From Candidatus Hydrogenisulfobacillus filiaventi (GTDB lineage Bacteria; Bacillota; Sulfobacillia; Sulfobacillales; R501): a stretch of DNA of 64,000 nucleotides. Position 1 is the stretch's first letter. Each line of letters opens with the position of its first letter. Where the stretch lies: the NCBI GenBank assembly GCA_902809825.1, contig LR778114.1:2506338-2570337 (forward strand), read 5' to 3'. Below the pieces are notes generated by a model. The model saw only the letters and a list, made by a program, of their open reading frames with translations, ran no database searches and was not told where the DNA came from. Shown here piece after piece: positions 1-8,035 of this stretch. Made by a program: the position numbers and the translations under genes.

Positions 1-682
1 ACAACAGCTTATGATAACGATCCGGTCCCCAATAGGCCCGCACCGCCTCCGCCACCGCCCCGCCGGGCTGGCCGGCCGGATCCGCGGGGTCCGCCGTCAG
101 CTGCACCCACCAGCCCCCGGCCCGCGGCGCCACAATGGCGGCCGGAATCCTGGCCACCCGCTCCGGCCCCAGCTGCGCCACCAGCGCCGGCCCGTACCAG
201 CTCCCCCAGGCCGGCACCCTGCCAAAGCGGAGGGGAAAGCCGTCCGGCCAGGGTTCCAATACGGAAAAGGTGCCGGTGTAGGTGCAGACCTCCACCAGAT
301 CCCAGCCGGGCCGGCCGATGAATTGATCCGCCACCGCCTGAGCCTCCGGGGCCGGAACCCATTCCCCCAACCTGCCGTCGACCGTCGCCACGGGGGGGTC
401 CGGCGTGCCCCACGGCGTCTTCGAGGCCATGTATAGTTTCTCCCACGGGGGAAGTAGTCTCATATACGCGCGACCCCGGTGGGCAAAATCCGCTGCGGCC
501 TCCTCCCAGCTGCGGGCATCCCCCCGCTGGCGCCGGTTGCCCCGGCCCAGCAGCAGCAGCCGCGCCAGGTCCGCCCGGAGGGCGGCCCAGGCCGCCTCCG
601 GCAACGGCTCGAAGGCGCGGGCGTTGATCATGGTCTTCGGCTGCGGCGGCCGCGCCGGCAATACGGTGGTTGTCACGTCCAT
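1..682 (-). CDS. Putative Rhs immunity protein, copy 1 (partial, runs off window)
   Basis: Open frame from ATG at 682 to the window edge, about 227 residues, with the C-terminus outside the window. The ATG follows a GGAGAGGAG ribosome site that overlaps the stop of the upstream toxin-tail fragment (700). The sequence is W/P/A-rich with no motif I recognise; it resembles no family I can name. It is about 90% alike, base by base, to the N-terminal half of the second copy at 1110-2446. The immunity role is inferred only from position: it lies directly after an Rhs toxin tail, as cognate immunity genes do. At its visible end it reads WGPDRYHKLL without frameshift, which shows what the second copy should look like. 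Confidence 0.55.
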   Translation of the reverse strand, partial: MDVTTTVLPARPPQPKTMINARAFEPLPEAAWAALRADLARLLLLGRGNRRQRGDARSWEEAAADFAHRGRAYMRLLPPWEKLYMASKTPWGTPDPPVATVDGRLGEWVPAPEAQAVADQFIGRPGWDLVEVCTYTGTFSVLEPWPDGFPLRFGRVPAWGSWYGPALVAQLGPERVARIPAAIVAPRAGGWWVQLTADPADPAGQPGGAVAEAVRAYWGPDRYHKLL

Positions 683-962
683 GCGCCCTGCTCCTCTCCT
701 TACCCCACCGGAGACGGGGTACACCAGGCCGGCAGGCGGAAGTCCTCCCGGGGCACCAGAAGCCAGCCGAGAGGGTCCACGTCCGGCACCCAGTCCACCT
801 CGCGTTCGAGAACCTCGATGTTATCGGCGCGGGCGGCATCCAGCGCCGCCTCGAGCGCCTTAGACAGGCGGGCGCCGCGGTTGCGGTAGAGCACAAAGGT
901 GTTCTTTTTGTCCTTTGCAATCTTCAGGAAGTCCTCCATCTGCCGGGTCATCCGGATCCCGC
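21..962. repeat. Toxin-tail/immunity duplication, left copy
   Basis: Base-by-base similarity of about 90% to 1785-2724 at a constant offset of 1762-1764 bases. It covers the 3' part of the toxin tail, the ribosome site and the first half of the immunity gene. Similarity ends near 962 at the codons for GIRMT, inside the toxin tail. The left limit may lie outside the window. Confidence 0.75.
700..960 (-). pseudogene. Orphan Rhs toxin C-terminal fragment
   Basis: These 86 codons (from GIRMT to SPVG) match the last 86 residues of the Rhs tail at 2462-3196 almost residue for residue, for example VLYRNRGARLS and EREVDWVPDVDPLGW. The frame is open upstream to 1092, but residues before GIRMT are unrelated, low-complexity sequence and no Rhs core or YD repeats precede it. 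The nuclease-like core (D-x8-ExK) of the full tail is missing. It therefore looks like a displaced tail left by recombination between toxin modules, still followed by its immunity gene. Whether it is expressed is unknown; no ribosome site or convincing start is visible at the homologous part. Confidence 0.6.
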
Positions 963-1109
963 CGGACTCCCCCAGCGAACGCCTGCGTCGGCGCCCAGCG
1001 GCCATTGCGCGGAAGTCCCTGCGTACCAGGCGGACCGGTCCGTGCCGGGCAGCCGGACGGCCCGCACCCGGCAAGCGGCGTACCGGCTCCACCCGGCACG
1101 CCGGCGAAG

Positions 1110-2446
1110 TCAGGTGATAACTCCTTCAAGCGGAGTCCGACGGCCCAAAGCCCAGCCAAGCCACCTTACCGCCCGCCTTACCCCCGGCCCCGCTTCCGGC
1201 TGCCCCGCCGGCTTGGCCCGCGGCCACTGCTCCGGCGGCACCACCAGCGCCAGCCAGAACCGCAGGTCCTTCTCCTGCCGCCCCAGCCACTTCAGCGCAT
1301 AGCCCACCGGAAACGCCACCGGAAAGTACCCCGGCATGGGCCCAATCGCCACCGCCCCTCCCTCGGGGTGCCACCCCCAGCGGGGCCCATCCCCGGCTCC
1401 AGCCGCCGGATCCTGCACCCCCGCCAGCTGCAAGGCGCTGTCCCCCAAAAAGGCCCCGAGCATCCAGCCCGCCCAGAACCGCCGGACCTGCACCCGGGAC
1501 CGGGCGGGCCCCGCCCTCGGAGCCCGAAGCGCCGCCTCCACCCCCTCCGGCACCGGCAGCGCCGCCAGCTGCTGCCGCACGGCCGCCGGGCCCGCCGCGT
1601 TCAGCGCCCAGACCTGCCGCGGCTGCGTCCAACCCAGTGCCCGATAGGCCGCCCGCGCCGCCGCCAGCAGCGCCGCCAGCTCCGCGGGTAGAGGCGCCAG
1701 GGGGGGCGGCGCCGGCCGCTCCGCCGGCGGGGCGAACCGATCCACCGGCTCCGGCGGGGGTTTCGGGGTGAGCGCATCGTGCCGCTCCGGCCCCAATAGG
1801 CCCGCACCGCCTCCGCCACCGCCCCGCCGGGCTGCCCGGCCGGGTCCGCGGGGTCCGCCGTCAGCTGCACCCACCAGCCCCCGGCCCGCGGTGCCACAAT
1901 GGCGGCCGGAATCCCGGCCACCCGCTCCGGCCCCAGCTGCGCCACCAGCGCCGGCCCGTACCAGGTCCCCCAGGCCGGCGCCACCCCGAAGCGGACGGGA
2001 AAGCCGTCCGGCCAGGGTTCCAATAGGGAAAAGGTCCGGGTGTAGGTGCAAACCTCCACCAGATCCCAGCCGGGCCGGCCGATGAATTGATCCGCCACCG
2101 CCTGAGCCGCCGGGGCCGGAACCCATTCCCCCAACCTGCCCCATACCGTCACCAAGGGAGGGTCCGGTGTGCCCCACGGCAGCCGGGAGGCCAGGTGCAG
2201 CTCCTCCCACGGAGGCAGGAGTTTCAGATACGCGCGACCCCGGCGGGTGAAATCGGCCGCGGCCTCCTCCCAGCTGCGGGCTTCGCCCCGCTGGCGCCGG
2301 TTGCCCCGGCCCAGCGGCAGCAGCGGCGCCAGGTCCGCCCGGAGGGCGGCCCAGGCCGCCTCGGGCAGCGGCTCGAAGGCGCGGGCGTTGATCATGGTCT
2401 TCGGCCGCGGCGGCAGCGGCGGCCGAACAATGGTTTCGACGCGCAT
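1110..2446 (-). pseudogene. Putative Rhs immunity protein, copy 2 (one-base frameshift)
   Basis: The gene starts at ATG 2446, preceded by GGAGAGGAG that overlaps the TAA of the toxin tail (2462). About 217 codons match copy 1. At the run CCCC 1791-1794 (plus strand) one base is missing relative to copy 1 (CCGGTCCCC versus CCGGCCCC), and the frame is lost after AYWG. Shifting one base gives a good continuation, WGPERHDALTP, running to the TGA at 1110. The repaired protein would be about 445 residues. Its second half contains hydrophobic and aromatic-rich segments such as PMPGYFPVAFPVGYALKW. No family is recognised. The immunity role is inferred from position after the toxin. Unrepaired, the first frame ends at 1601 with a nonsense tail. 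Confidence 0.6.
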
Positions 2447-2724
2447 GCTCCACTCCTCTCCTTACCCCACCGGAGACGGGGTACACCAGGCCGGCAGGCG
2501 GAAGTCCTCCCGGGGCACCAGAAGCCAGCCGAGAGGGTCCACGTCCGGCACCCAGTCCACCTCGCGTTCGAGAACCTCGATGTCATCGGCACGGGCGGCA
2601 TCCAGCGCCGCCTCGAGCGCCCTCGACAGGCGGGCGCCGCGGTTGCGGTAGAGCACGAACGCTTTCCTATTCTTCTCTGCGTATTCCAGGAAGTCCTCGA
2701 TCTGCGGCGTCATCCGGATCCCGG
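1785..2724. repeat. Toxin-tail/immunity duplication, right copy
   Basis: Partner of 21-962. The offset changes by two bases between the toxin and immunity parts, so there are a few small indels. One is the single base lost beside the C4 run at 1791-1794, which breaks the immunity frame here. Orphan toxin/immunity modules behind an Rhs gene are a known product of tail exchange. Confidence 0.75.
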
Positions 2725-3196
2725 CCGGGCTCAGGCTCCACTTGATCTCGTGCAGGGCCGTCTCCGTCAGGGCGTCAATCACCCGGTAGCCGGTCTCCGT
2801 GGCGATACGCACCCCCGGCCCGAGGCCAAACCGCATTTTCACATACGCCTCAAACGCCCGCCCCATCGCGAGGGCCCACGGGCTTTCCCCGGACGGGTCG
2901 GTGTACCGCAAGGGGTTGTCCCAGGCGTAGGCGTAGGCGTTGAGACTCTGCGGGGCGTCCGCCTCGGCCGGCAAGGGGTCGGGGGAGAGAAAGCGCCCCG
3001 TGGCCGGATCGTACCATCGCGCCCCCATGAGGTCGAGGCCGCTCGCCCCGTCCGTCTCCACCCCTCGGCCCCCAAACTGCCGCTCCCCGCCGCTCCCGCT
3101 GCTGCCGAGCAGGTTCCCGAAGGCGTCGTAGCTGTACGTGCTCTGCCGGGTGCCGCTCCCGTCCTCGGTCAGGACCACGTCCCCCCGGCCGTCCAC
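2462..3196 (-). CDS. Rhs repeat-core end plus C-terminal toxin domain (distal part of split Rhs gene)
   Basis: GTG at 3196 opens a 244-codon frame in the same phase as the Rhs gene upstream, separated from it only by TAA-GGG. Residues 1-75 carry the Rhs core end with the hallmark WYDPATGRFLSPDP, and NPLRYTDPSG near residue 94 marks the usual border to the variable tail. The tail (about 103-244) contains VIDALTETALHEIKW, a D-x8-ExK arrangement typical of PD-(D/E)XK nuclease folds, so a DNase toxin is plausible. No ribosome site precedes the GTG. The piece is more likely the severed 3' end of the Rhs gene than an independent gene. It is followed by the putative immunity gene. Confidence 0.75.
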   Translation of the reverse strand: MDGRGDVVLTEDGSGTRQSTYSYDAFGNLLGSSGSGGERQFGGRGVETDGASGLDLMGARWYDPATGRFLSPDPLPAEADAPQSLNAYAYAWDNPLRYTDPSGESPWALAMGRAFEAYVKMRFGLGPGVRIATETGYRVIDALTETALHEIKWSLSPAGIRMTPQIEDFLEYAEKNRKAFVLYRNRGARLSRALEAALDAARADDIEVLEREVDWVPDVDPLGWLLVPREDFRLPAWCTPSPVG

Positions 3197-3199
3197 CCC

Positions 3200-6100
3200 T
3201 TAGAACGTGCCCGTCCCGCCCGTGTCCTGGTCCACCAGCCCGTCGGGCCCCGTGGTCCAGAGCGTGGTCGTGGTCCCCAGCAGTCCGGGGGTGAGGGTCG
3301 CGATCACGGCCCCGCGGTTCCACACGAACTGTTCCGACCCGGTGGGGGTGACCGCCCCCACCCGCTGCCCGTCCCCGTTGTAGGTGAACGTCTCCTGGCT
3401 GCCGTCCGGCCGCGTGATCCCCGTCAAGTCCCCCGCCCCGTCCCAGGTGAAGGTCGTGGTCCCGTTGGGCCCGGCCGCGCTGGTCCGCTCGCCCTCCCCG
3501 TTGTACTGGTCGGTGGTGGTCCCGCTGCCGGTGGTGGCGGTGGTCAGTTCATTGGCGGCATCATACTGTTCGGTGGTGGTGCTCTGGCTGGTGGTCAGGC
3601 CCAAGCCCAACCATCCTGCCGCATAGGTGGTGGTCACCTGCTGCGTCCGGTTCCCGGCCGCATCATACTGGTACTGCTGCACCACCGTGCCCGCGGTGGG
3701 GTCCCCGGCGCTGTCCAGACCGTCGGCTTCCTGGGTGAGGCGGTCCAGGGCATCGTACGTGTACTGGTTCTCGGTCCCGGAGCTCCAGGCCTCCTGGGTC
3801 GGGTTCCCCGCCGCGTCATAGGTGTAGGCGGCCTGCGCAAGCACCAGGCCCCCGGCGCCCGTGTCCGTCACCTGGGTGAGCCGGCCCGCCGCGTCATACT
3901 GGTAGCTCCGCCCGCCCCCGTTCGGGAACTGGACCCCGGTCACGCGCCCGTCCCGGTCGTAGGCGATCTGGGTGGTGCCGAGGCCGTCGGTGATGGCGGT
4001 GACCCGGTCCAGGCCATCGTACTGGTACCCGATCTGCCCGACCGGGGTGCCGCCGGCGGCGAGGGTCACCTGGGTCACGTTCCCGTCCGCATCCCGCGTG
4101 TAGGTCAGCGTGGTGCCGGTTCCGCCCGCCGTGGTGCCGCTGAGGTGCCCGTCGGCATCGTACTGCCAGGTGGTGGTGCCGGTGGGATCGGTCATCTGGG
4201 TACGCTGCCCGTCGGCGTGCCAGGTGAGCGTCACCTGACTTCCGTCCGGCCGCGTGATCCGGGTGAGGTGGCCATCCGCATCGTAGGCATAGGTGGTCTG
4301 CTGGCCGTCGGGATCGGTGACGCTGGCGAGAAGCCCCTGGCGGTTGTAGGTGTACCGCGTCTGCCGCCCGAGGGGGTCGGTAACCGTCACCAGCTGGCCG
4401 GCAGTGTTGTACCCCGCGGTCGTGGTGTGCCCGTCCGGGTCGGTGACGCCGGTCCGCTGCCCCTCCGCGTTGTAGGCATAGGTGGTGACCCCTTGCAGGG
4501 CATCCGTCACCGTGAGGAGCCGGCCCAGGGCGTCATAGGTGGAGGTCGTCTGGTGGCCGTTGGGGTCGGTCACGCCGGTCCGGTCTCCGTCCGCATCATA
4601 GGTATCCGTGGTCTGGTGCCCGTCGGGGTCGGTGACGCCGGTCCGGTCCCCGTCCGCGTCATAGGTGTAGGTGGTCTGGTCCCCCCTGGGATCGGTGCGG
4701 CTGGTCAGCTCCCCATAGCCGTCGTACCCGAGGGTCGTCACCTCGGTGGTGTAGGCGTCCGTGATTTGGGTGACGTTCCCGTGGCTGTCATGTTGATAGA
4801 CCGTGTTGAAGCCCCGGGGGTCCGTCACCCCGTTCAGCCAGTTGTCCCCGAGGTCCCAGATATACGTGGTGGTGGCCCCGCCGGGATCCGTCCGCGCGGT
4901 GACGTGGCCGAACCCGTCCGCGTCCAGCGTCCAGGTGGTGGTCTCCCCGCCCGGCTGCGTCACCCGGACCGGCTGGTCGGCGGCGGCGGCGTACGCATAG
5001 GTGGTGCGGTGCCCCAGGGGATCCGTCACCGCCACCAGCCGGCCCTCCGGATCGAACTGGCGGAGGGTCTGGTCCCCCAGGTTGTCGGTAGCGGTCACGG
5101 TCCCGGCTGCGTCGTCATACTGGAGGGTGTCGCTGGTGCCGTCGGCCCGGGTGACCTGCGTTACCCGCCCCAGGCCGTCGTAGCTCCGGGTCCAGAGCGT
5201 GGCGCCGTCCGGATCCGTTTCGCTGGCCCACCGGCCCCCGTTGTCGTATCCGTAGGTCCAGACGTGGCCGTCGGCATCCGTGACGGTCGCCAGCTCCCCC
5301 TGGCTGTTGTAGGCGTATTGGGTCTCATGGCCCAAGGGGTCGGTGACGGCGGCCAGCTGCCCGGCCCCATTGTAGCTCAGGCTGATCTGCCGGCCCGCCG
5401 GGTCGGTGATCGTAGCCAGGCGCCCGGCGCTGTCATACTGGTAGGTGACGGCGTTCCCGTTGCGGTCGGTGACGGCGGTCGGGTCCCCGCTGGCGTTGAA
5501 GGTCACGGTATAGAGCGGAGCGGCAAGGTAGACGGCGCTGCCGGTCTCGCCCACCGCGTCCTCCTCCAGGGTGTAGGTGCCGTCCGGATTCACCGCCAGC
5601 AGGGCATGGACGGCGGGGTCCGCGGCGACATAGGCCGGCTGCCCGTCCGGGAGGGTCAGCAGCGTGTTCAGCACCGCCGTCCGCCCGGCCGCCGGGTCCA
5701 CCAGGTCCACCTGCCGGTATATGGTCTGGGTGGTGCCGCCGTTGGAGACCACCGTGGTATCGTCCGGGGCCGGGAAGGTCAGCACCCACGGCAGGTCGCC
5801 CCAGCCCGGCCCCAGGGGCCCGGGCGCCGCCCCCGTGGCCGCCGTCACGGTCGCATCCGTGGAGCCGTAGTACCGGGTGAAGGCCAGCGGAAAGGCCCCC
5901 CGGGTCGGGATGGCCACATCCGTGCGGAGGGCGGTGTAGCCGCCCGGCAGCGGCGTGGGGCCCAGGTTGAGGGCGACCGCGTCGTAGGCGGTGCCGTTCG
6001 CCGTGAACGACCAGGCAGGGGTGGCCGCCGACGGCTGGGCGGCCTGGGCGGCCTGGCCCAGGCTGGCCGTGGTGCCGTTGGGGTCGCTCTGATACCGGTT

Positions 6101-6829
6101 GGCTTGGGACAGGTCGATCCCGCCCTGCAGGGTGAGGGTATAGGTGGTGCCGTTCTGGGCAAAGGTCCCGCTGACGGTCTCCACCGGGGTTTCGGTGGGC
6201 GTGCTCACGACGGGAATCGGATCGCGGTGCCACCAGCTCAGGTCGAGCGGAATGTTGGCATCGTGGATCCACTTCACCACGGCCGTGATCTTGGCCAGTT
6301 CCTGCAACTGCGCCCAGACCGGATACTGCTGGGCGTACCGGGCATAGTTGGGCACCCCGTTGGTGCTCCCGTTCAATTGGGCGACAAAGGCCTGGGCGGC
6401 CTGGGCAAAATCCGGGTCGACCGCACTCGACAGATCCTGCCAGGATACCTGCATGGCCGCCTGGCTGAAGGTGATGGCATGGCTGTCTGCGGATTCGGTC
6501 AGCACCATGGATCCCGGCGTGATCCAGAACCGGGAGACCGTACTGCCGGGGCTGGTGTCTCCCGTGGCCAGCCACCGGCTCAGGACGGAGGCGTAGTCGG
6601 GCACGTTGGGGGTCATGGCCTGACCGGTCTCATTGTCCTGGCCCAGGACCAGATTCTTCAGCAACCGGTCCGACTCGAACAGCACGTCCCCGAAATGGGT
6701 GTTCTGGGTATCGCCATAATAGGTGGCGGCATCCTCGCCGTTCGTGAAGGGCGGGGGCGCCAGCGTGAAGCCCGGGTTCTCCCCGCTCAATACCGCCCGG
6801 ATGGCCACGGCCACATCCGCCGGGTTCAT
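3200..6829 (-). CDS. Rhs/YD-repeat protein (proximal part, ended by in-frame TAA)
   Basis: Large YD-repeat protein of the Rhs polymorphic toxin class. The frame is open from 7096, but the residues before Met at 6829 look non-coding. An N-terminal module of unknown kind is followed by a DUF6531-like segment (RGAFPLAFTRYYG near 5900) and then about 25 YD repeats of the type YDADGxxTxVTDPxG, down to about 3300. Rhs repeats build a cocoon that encloses the toxin tail. The frame ends at TAA 3200-3202 after GGTGTF, exactly where Rhs proteins continue with the core end; the missing part follows in phase at 3196. No signal peptide or secretion domain is seen. A possible extra base near 6860 and the absence of a start codon suggest that the 5' end is damaged too. 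Confidence 0.8.
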   Translation of the reverse strand: MNPADVAVAIRAVLSGENPGFTLAPPPFTNGEDAATYYGDTQNTHFGDVLFESDRLLKNLVLGQDNETGQAMTPNVPDYASVLSRWLATGDTSPGSTVSRFWITPGSMVLTESADSHAITFSQAAMQVSWQDLSSAVDPDFAQAAQAFVAQLNGSTNGVPNYARYAQQYPVWAQLQELAKITAVVKWIHDANIPLDLSWWHRDPIPVVSTPTETPVETVSGTFAQNGTTYTLTLQGGIDLSQANRYQSDPNGTTASLGQAAQAAQPSAATPAWSFTANGTAYDAVALNLGPTPLPGGYTALRTDVAIPTRGAFPLAFTRYYGSTDATVTAATGAAPGPLGPGWGDLPWVLTFPAPDDTTVVSNGGTTQTIYRQVDLVDPAAGRTAVLNTLLTLPDGQPAYVAADPAVHALLAVNPDGTYTLEEDAVGETGSAVYLAAPLYTVTFNASGDPTAVTDRNGNAVTYQYDSAGRLATITDPAGRQISLSYNGAGQLAAVTDPLGHETQYAYNSQGELATVTDADGHVWTYGYDNGGRWASETDPDGATLWTRSYDGLGRVTQVTRADGTSDTLQYDDAAGTVTATDNLGDQTLRQFDPEGRLVAVTDPLGHRTTYAYAAAADQPVRVTQPGGETTTWTLDADGFGHVTARTDPGGATTTYIWDLGDNWLNGVTDPRGFNTVYQHDSHGNVTQITDAYTTEVTTLGYDGYGELTSRTDPRGDQTTYTYDADGDRTGVTDPDGHQTTDTYDADGDRTGVTDPNGHQTTSTYDALGRLLTVTDALQGVTTYAYNAEGQRTGVTDPDGHTTTAGYNTAGQLVTVTDPLGRQTRYTYNRQGLLASVTDPDGQQTTYAYDADGHLTRITRPDGSQVTLTWHADGQRTQMTDPTGTTTWQYDADGHLSGTTAGGTGTTLTYTRDADGNVTQVTLAAGGTPVGQIGYQYDGLDRVTAITDGLGTTQIAYDRDGRVTGVQFPNGGGRSYQYDAAGRLTQVTDTGAGGLVLAQAAYTYDAAGNPTQEAWSSGTENQYTYDALDRLTQEADGLDSAGDPTAGTVVQQYQYDAAGNRTQQVTTTYAAGWLGLGLTTSQSTTTEQYDAANELTTATTGSGTTTDQYNGEGERTSAAGPNGTTTFTWDGAGDLTGITRPDGSQETFTYNGDGQRVGAVTPTGSEQFVWNRGAVIATLTPGLLGTTTTLWTTGPDGLVDQDTGGTGTF

Positions 6830-7096
6830 GGCCGGCAGGCTGGTGTCCTGCTGGCCGATCCGACGGGTTGGAGCGCACCGCCGCCCGGAAGGCCGGGCTG
6901 CCGGACCCGGCCAGGGCAGCCGCCAGCGCCCAATCTCTGCCGGACCATGAAACGCGCTGCTAAACGCCCTCGTCCCTCCGGATCCCTCTGCACCGCTCCT
7001 GGCCACCGACCTTCCCATCAGGGAACCCGACCGCCATGTGCTGGCCGCCGTCCTGATCAGTCGGGCGGACACGCTGGTAGCGTCAAGGTGTGACAC

Positions 7097-7775
7097 TTCC
7101 CGTCCGCATGGGGATCCGCTTCGGGAGGACGGTCAGGACCCCAATACGTTTCTGCTGCACCGGTTCCAACGGGCTCCCGACCCCGTCCTGGCGCGCCGGC
7201 GCAGCTCGCGCACGAGCGCCGGCCGCCCCTGGATTCCTACGGCATATGCTTCGCTGGCTGCAGCCGGTCGTCCCGCCCTTTGCAGCCAGCGCGTTGGGAA
7301 AGGCCAAGCCTCCCCCACGCCTTTAAGGAGCGTAACCCCCCTTCAAATACCATCCCCCGGGGCGGTACCCGGGCCGGACTGCGGGCGCCCGAACCGCCCG
7401 GCCCGCCGGAACCCGAGGCAGCGCCTACCTCAAGGCGGCGTTAGGATCAGGATCCGGGCGTGAGGACAGAGGCGCGGCCCACCGGCAGGGTCCGGCCCGG
7501 TCGGGCTTCCCCGCCGGGGGAATCGGGCCCAGTCCCCTCGGACCGGTAGGGCGGTGCAGGATGGTAGACGACACAGCAGCGGAGAAGTGGTCCGTACGCC
7601 AGGAGCCGGGGTAAAGGGAGGACCGGACGACCGTTGGCATGTTGATCCTGCTGGATAAAATTATTAAATTTCTGTGAAATGTTCACGTGATACTGTTCAC
7701 AATGGCATCGCTATGGTACCATCATGCTGGCGCCCGGCTCCGCTTTCCCCTCACAGCCGAAACGAGGTGACCCCA
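7097..7775. other. Intergenic stretch without a recognised gene
   Basis: About 680 bases between the Rhs 5' end and the small zinc-ribbon gene. Short open frames here have no recognisable protein character. The last 130 bases turn AT-rich (near 7650-7690) and contain direct TGTTCAC repeats (7680-7686 and 7694-7700), an inverted repeat GTGAAATGTTCAC and the perfect palindrome ATGGTACCAT, and look like a promoter/operator region. Nothing else is seen. Confidence 0.5.
7674..7722 (+). promoter_or_regulatory. Probable operator region with palindromes
   Basis: AT-rich leader of the small gene at 7776. It holds GTGAAATGTTCAC (an inverted repeat with a 3-base loop), a second TTCAC copy, and the perfect 10-base palindrome ATGGTACCAT at 7713-7722. 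Clustered dyads about 60 bases before a start codon suggest a repressor or activator site. No well-spaced -35/-10 pair could be fixed. Confidence 0.35.
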
Positions 7776-7958
7776 TTGAAGCGTACAGCCGATGCCGAAC
7801 CGGTAGGGTACTGCCAAACCTGCCATGAGCCCCTGACCCGGGTTGACGTGCTGGCCACCGGTCAGGCCCGCGAATGCCGCCGCTGCCATCAGCATACCCG
7901 CCAGGGCCGGCGGCTGGCCCTTGACAGCATCAGCGAAAGCGAACGGCGGGTCGGTTAA
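7776..7958 (+). CDS. Small zinc-ribbon protein
   Basis: Sixty codons from TTG 7776, chosen because GAGGTGA at 7763-7769 is well placed; a GTG at 7767 lies inside that site. The protein has two cysteine pairs, CQTC near residue 13 and CRRC near residue 34, spaced as in a single zinc ribbon, and a basic segment around the second knuckle (HTRQGRR). No catalytic domain is present; a nucleic-acid or protein binding role is only a guess. It stands alone between the Rhs locus and the convergent GGDEF-EAL gene. The upstream region is rich in dyad symmetry, suggesting regulated expression. Confidence 0.6.
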   Translation: MKRTADAEPVGYCQTCHEPLTRVDVLATGQARECRRCHQHTRQGRRLALDSISESERRVG

Positions 7959-8035
7959 CCGCCTGGCAACACGCCGGATCGGCGGACCGCGGGGGCGCGG
8001 CGGAGGATCCGGCGTTTCGTTTTACCTACTGCCGA

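Noticed and set aside
3200..5500. YD codons as a tandem DNA repeat or CRISPR
   Set aside because: The periodicity is protein-level (about 20-21 codons) and degenerate; there are no identical repeats with unique spacers.
2087..7093. A 1668-residue open frame on the plus strand
   Set aside because: It is antisense to the Rhs gene; its VRVIGVGG-like repeats are only the complement of the YD repeats, and GC-rich codons leave long antisense frames.
7674..7700. A parS site in the TGTTCAC cluster
   Set aside because: Only 11 of 16 bases fit the consensus and the arms are not symmetric.
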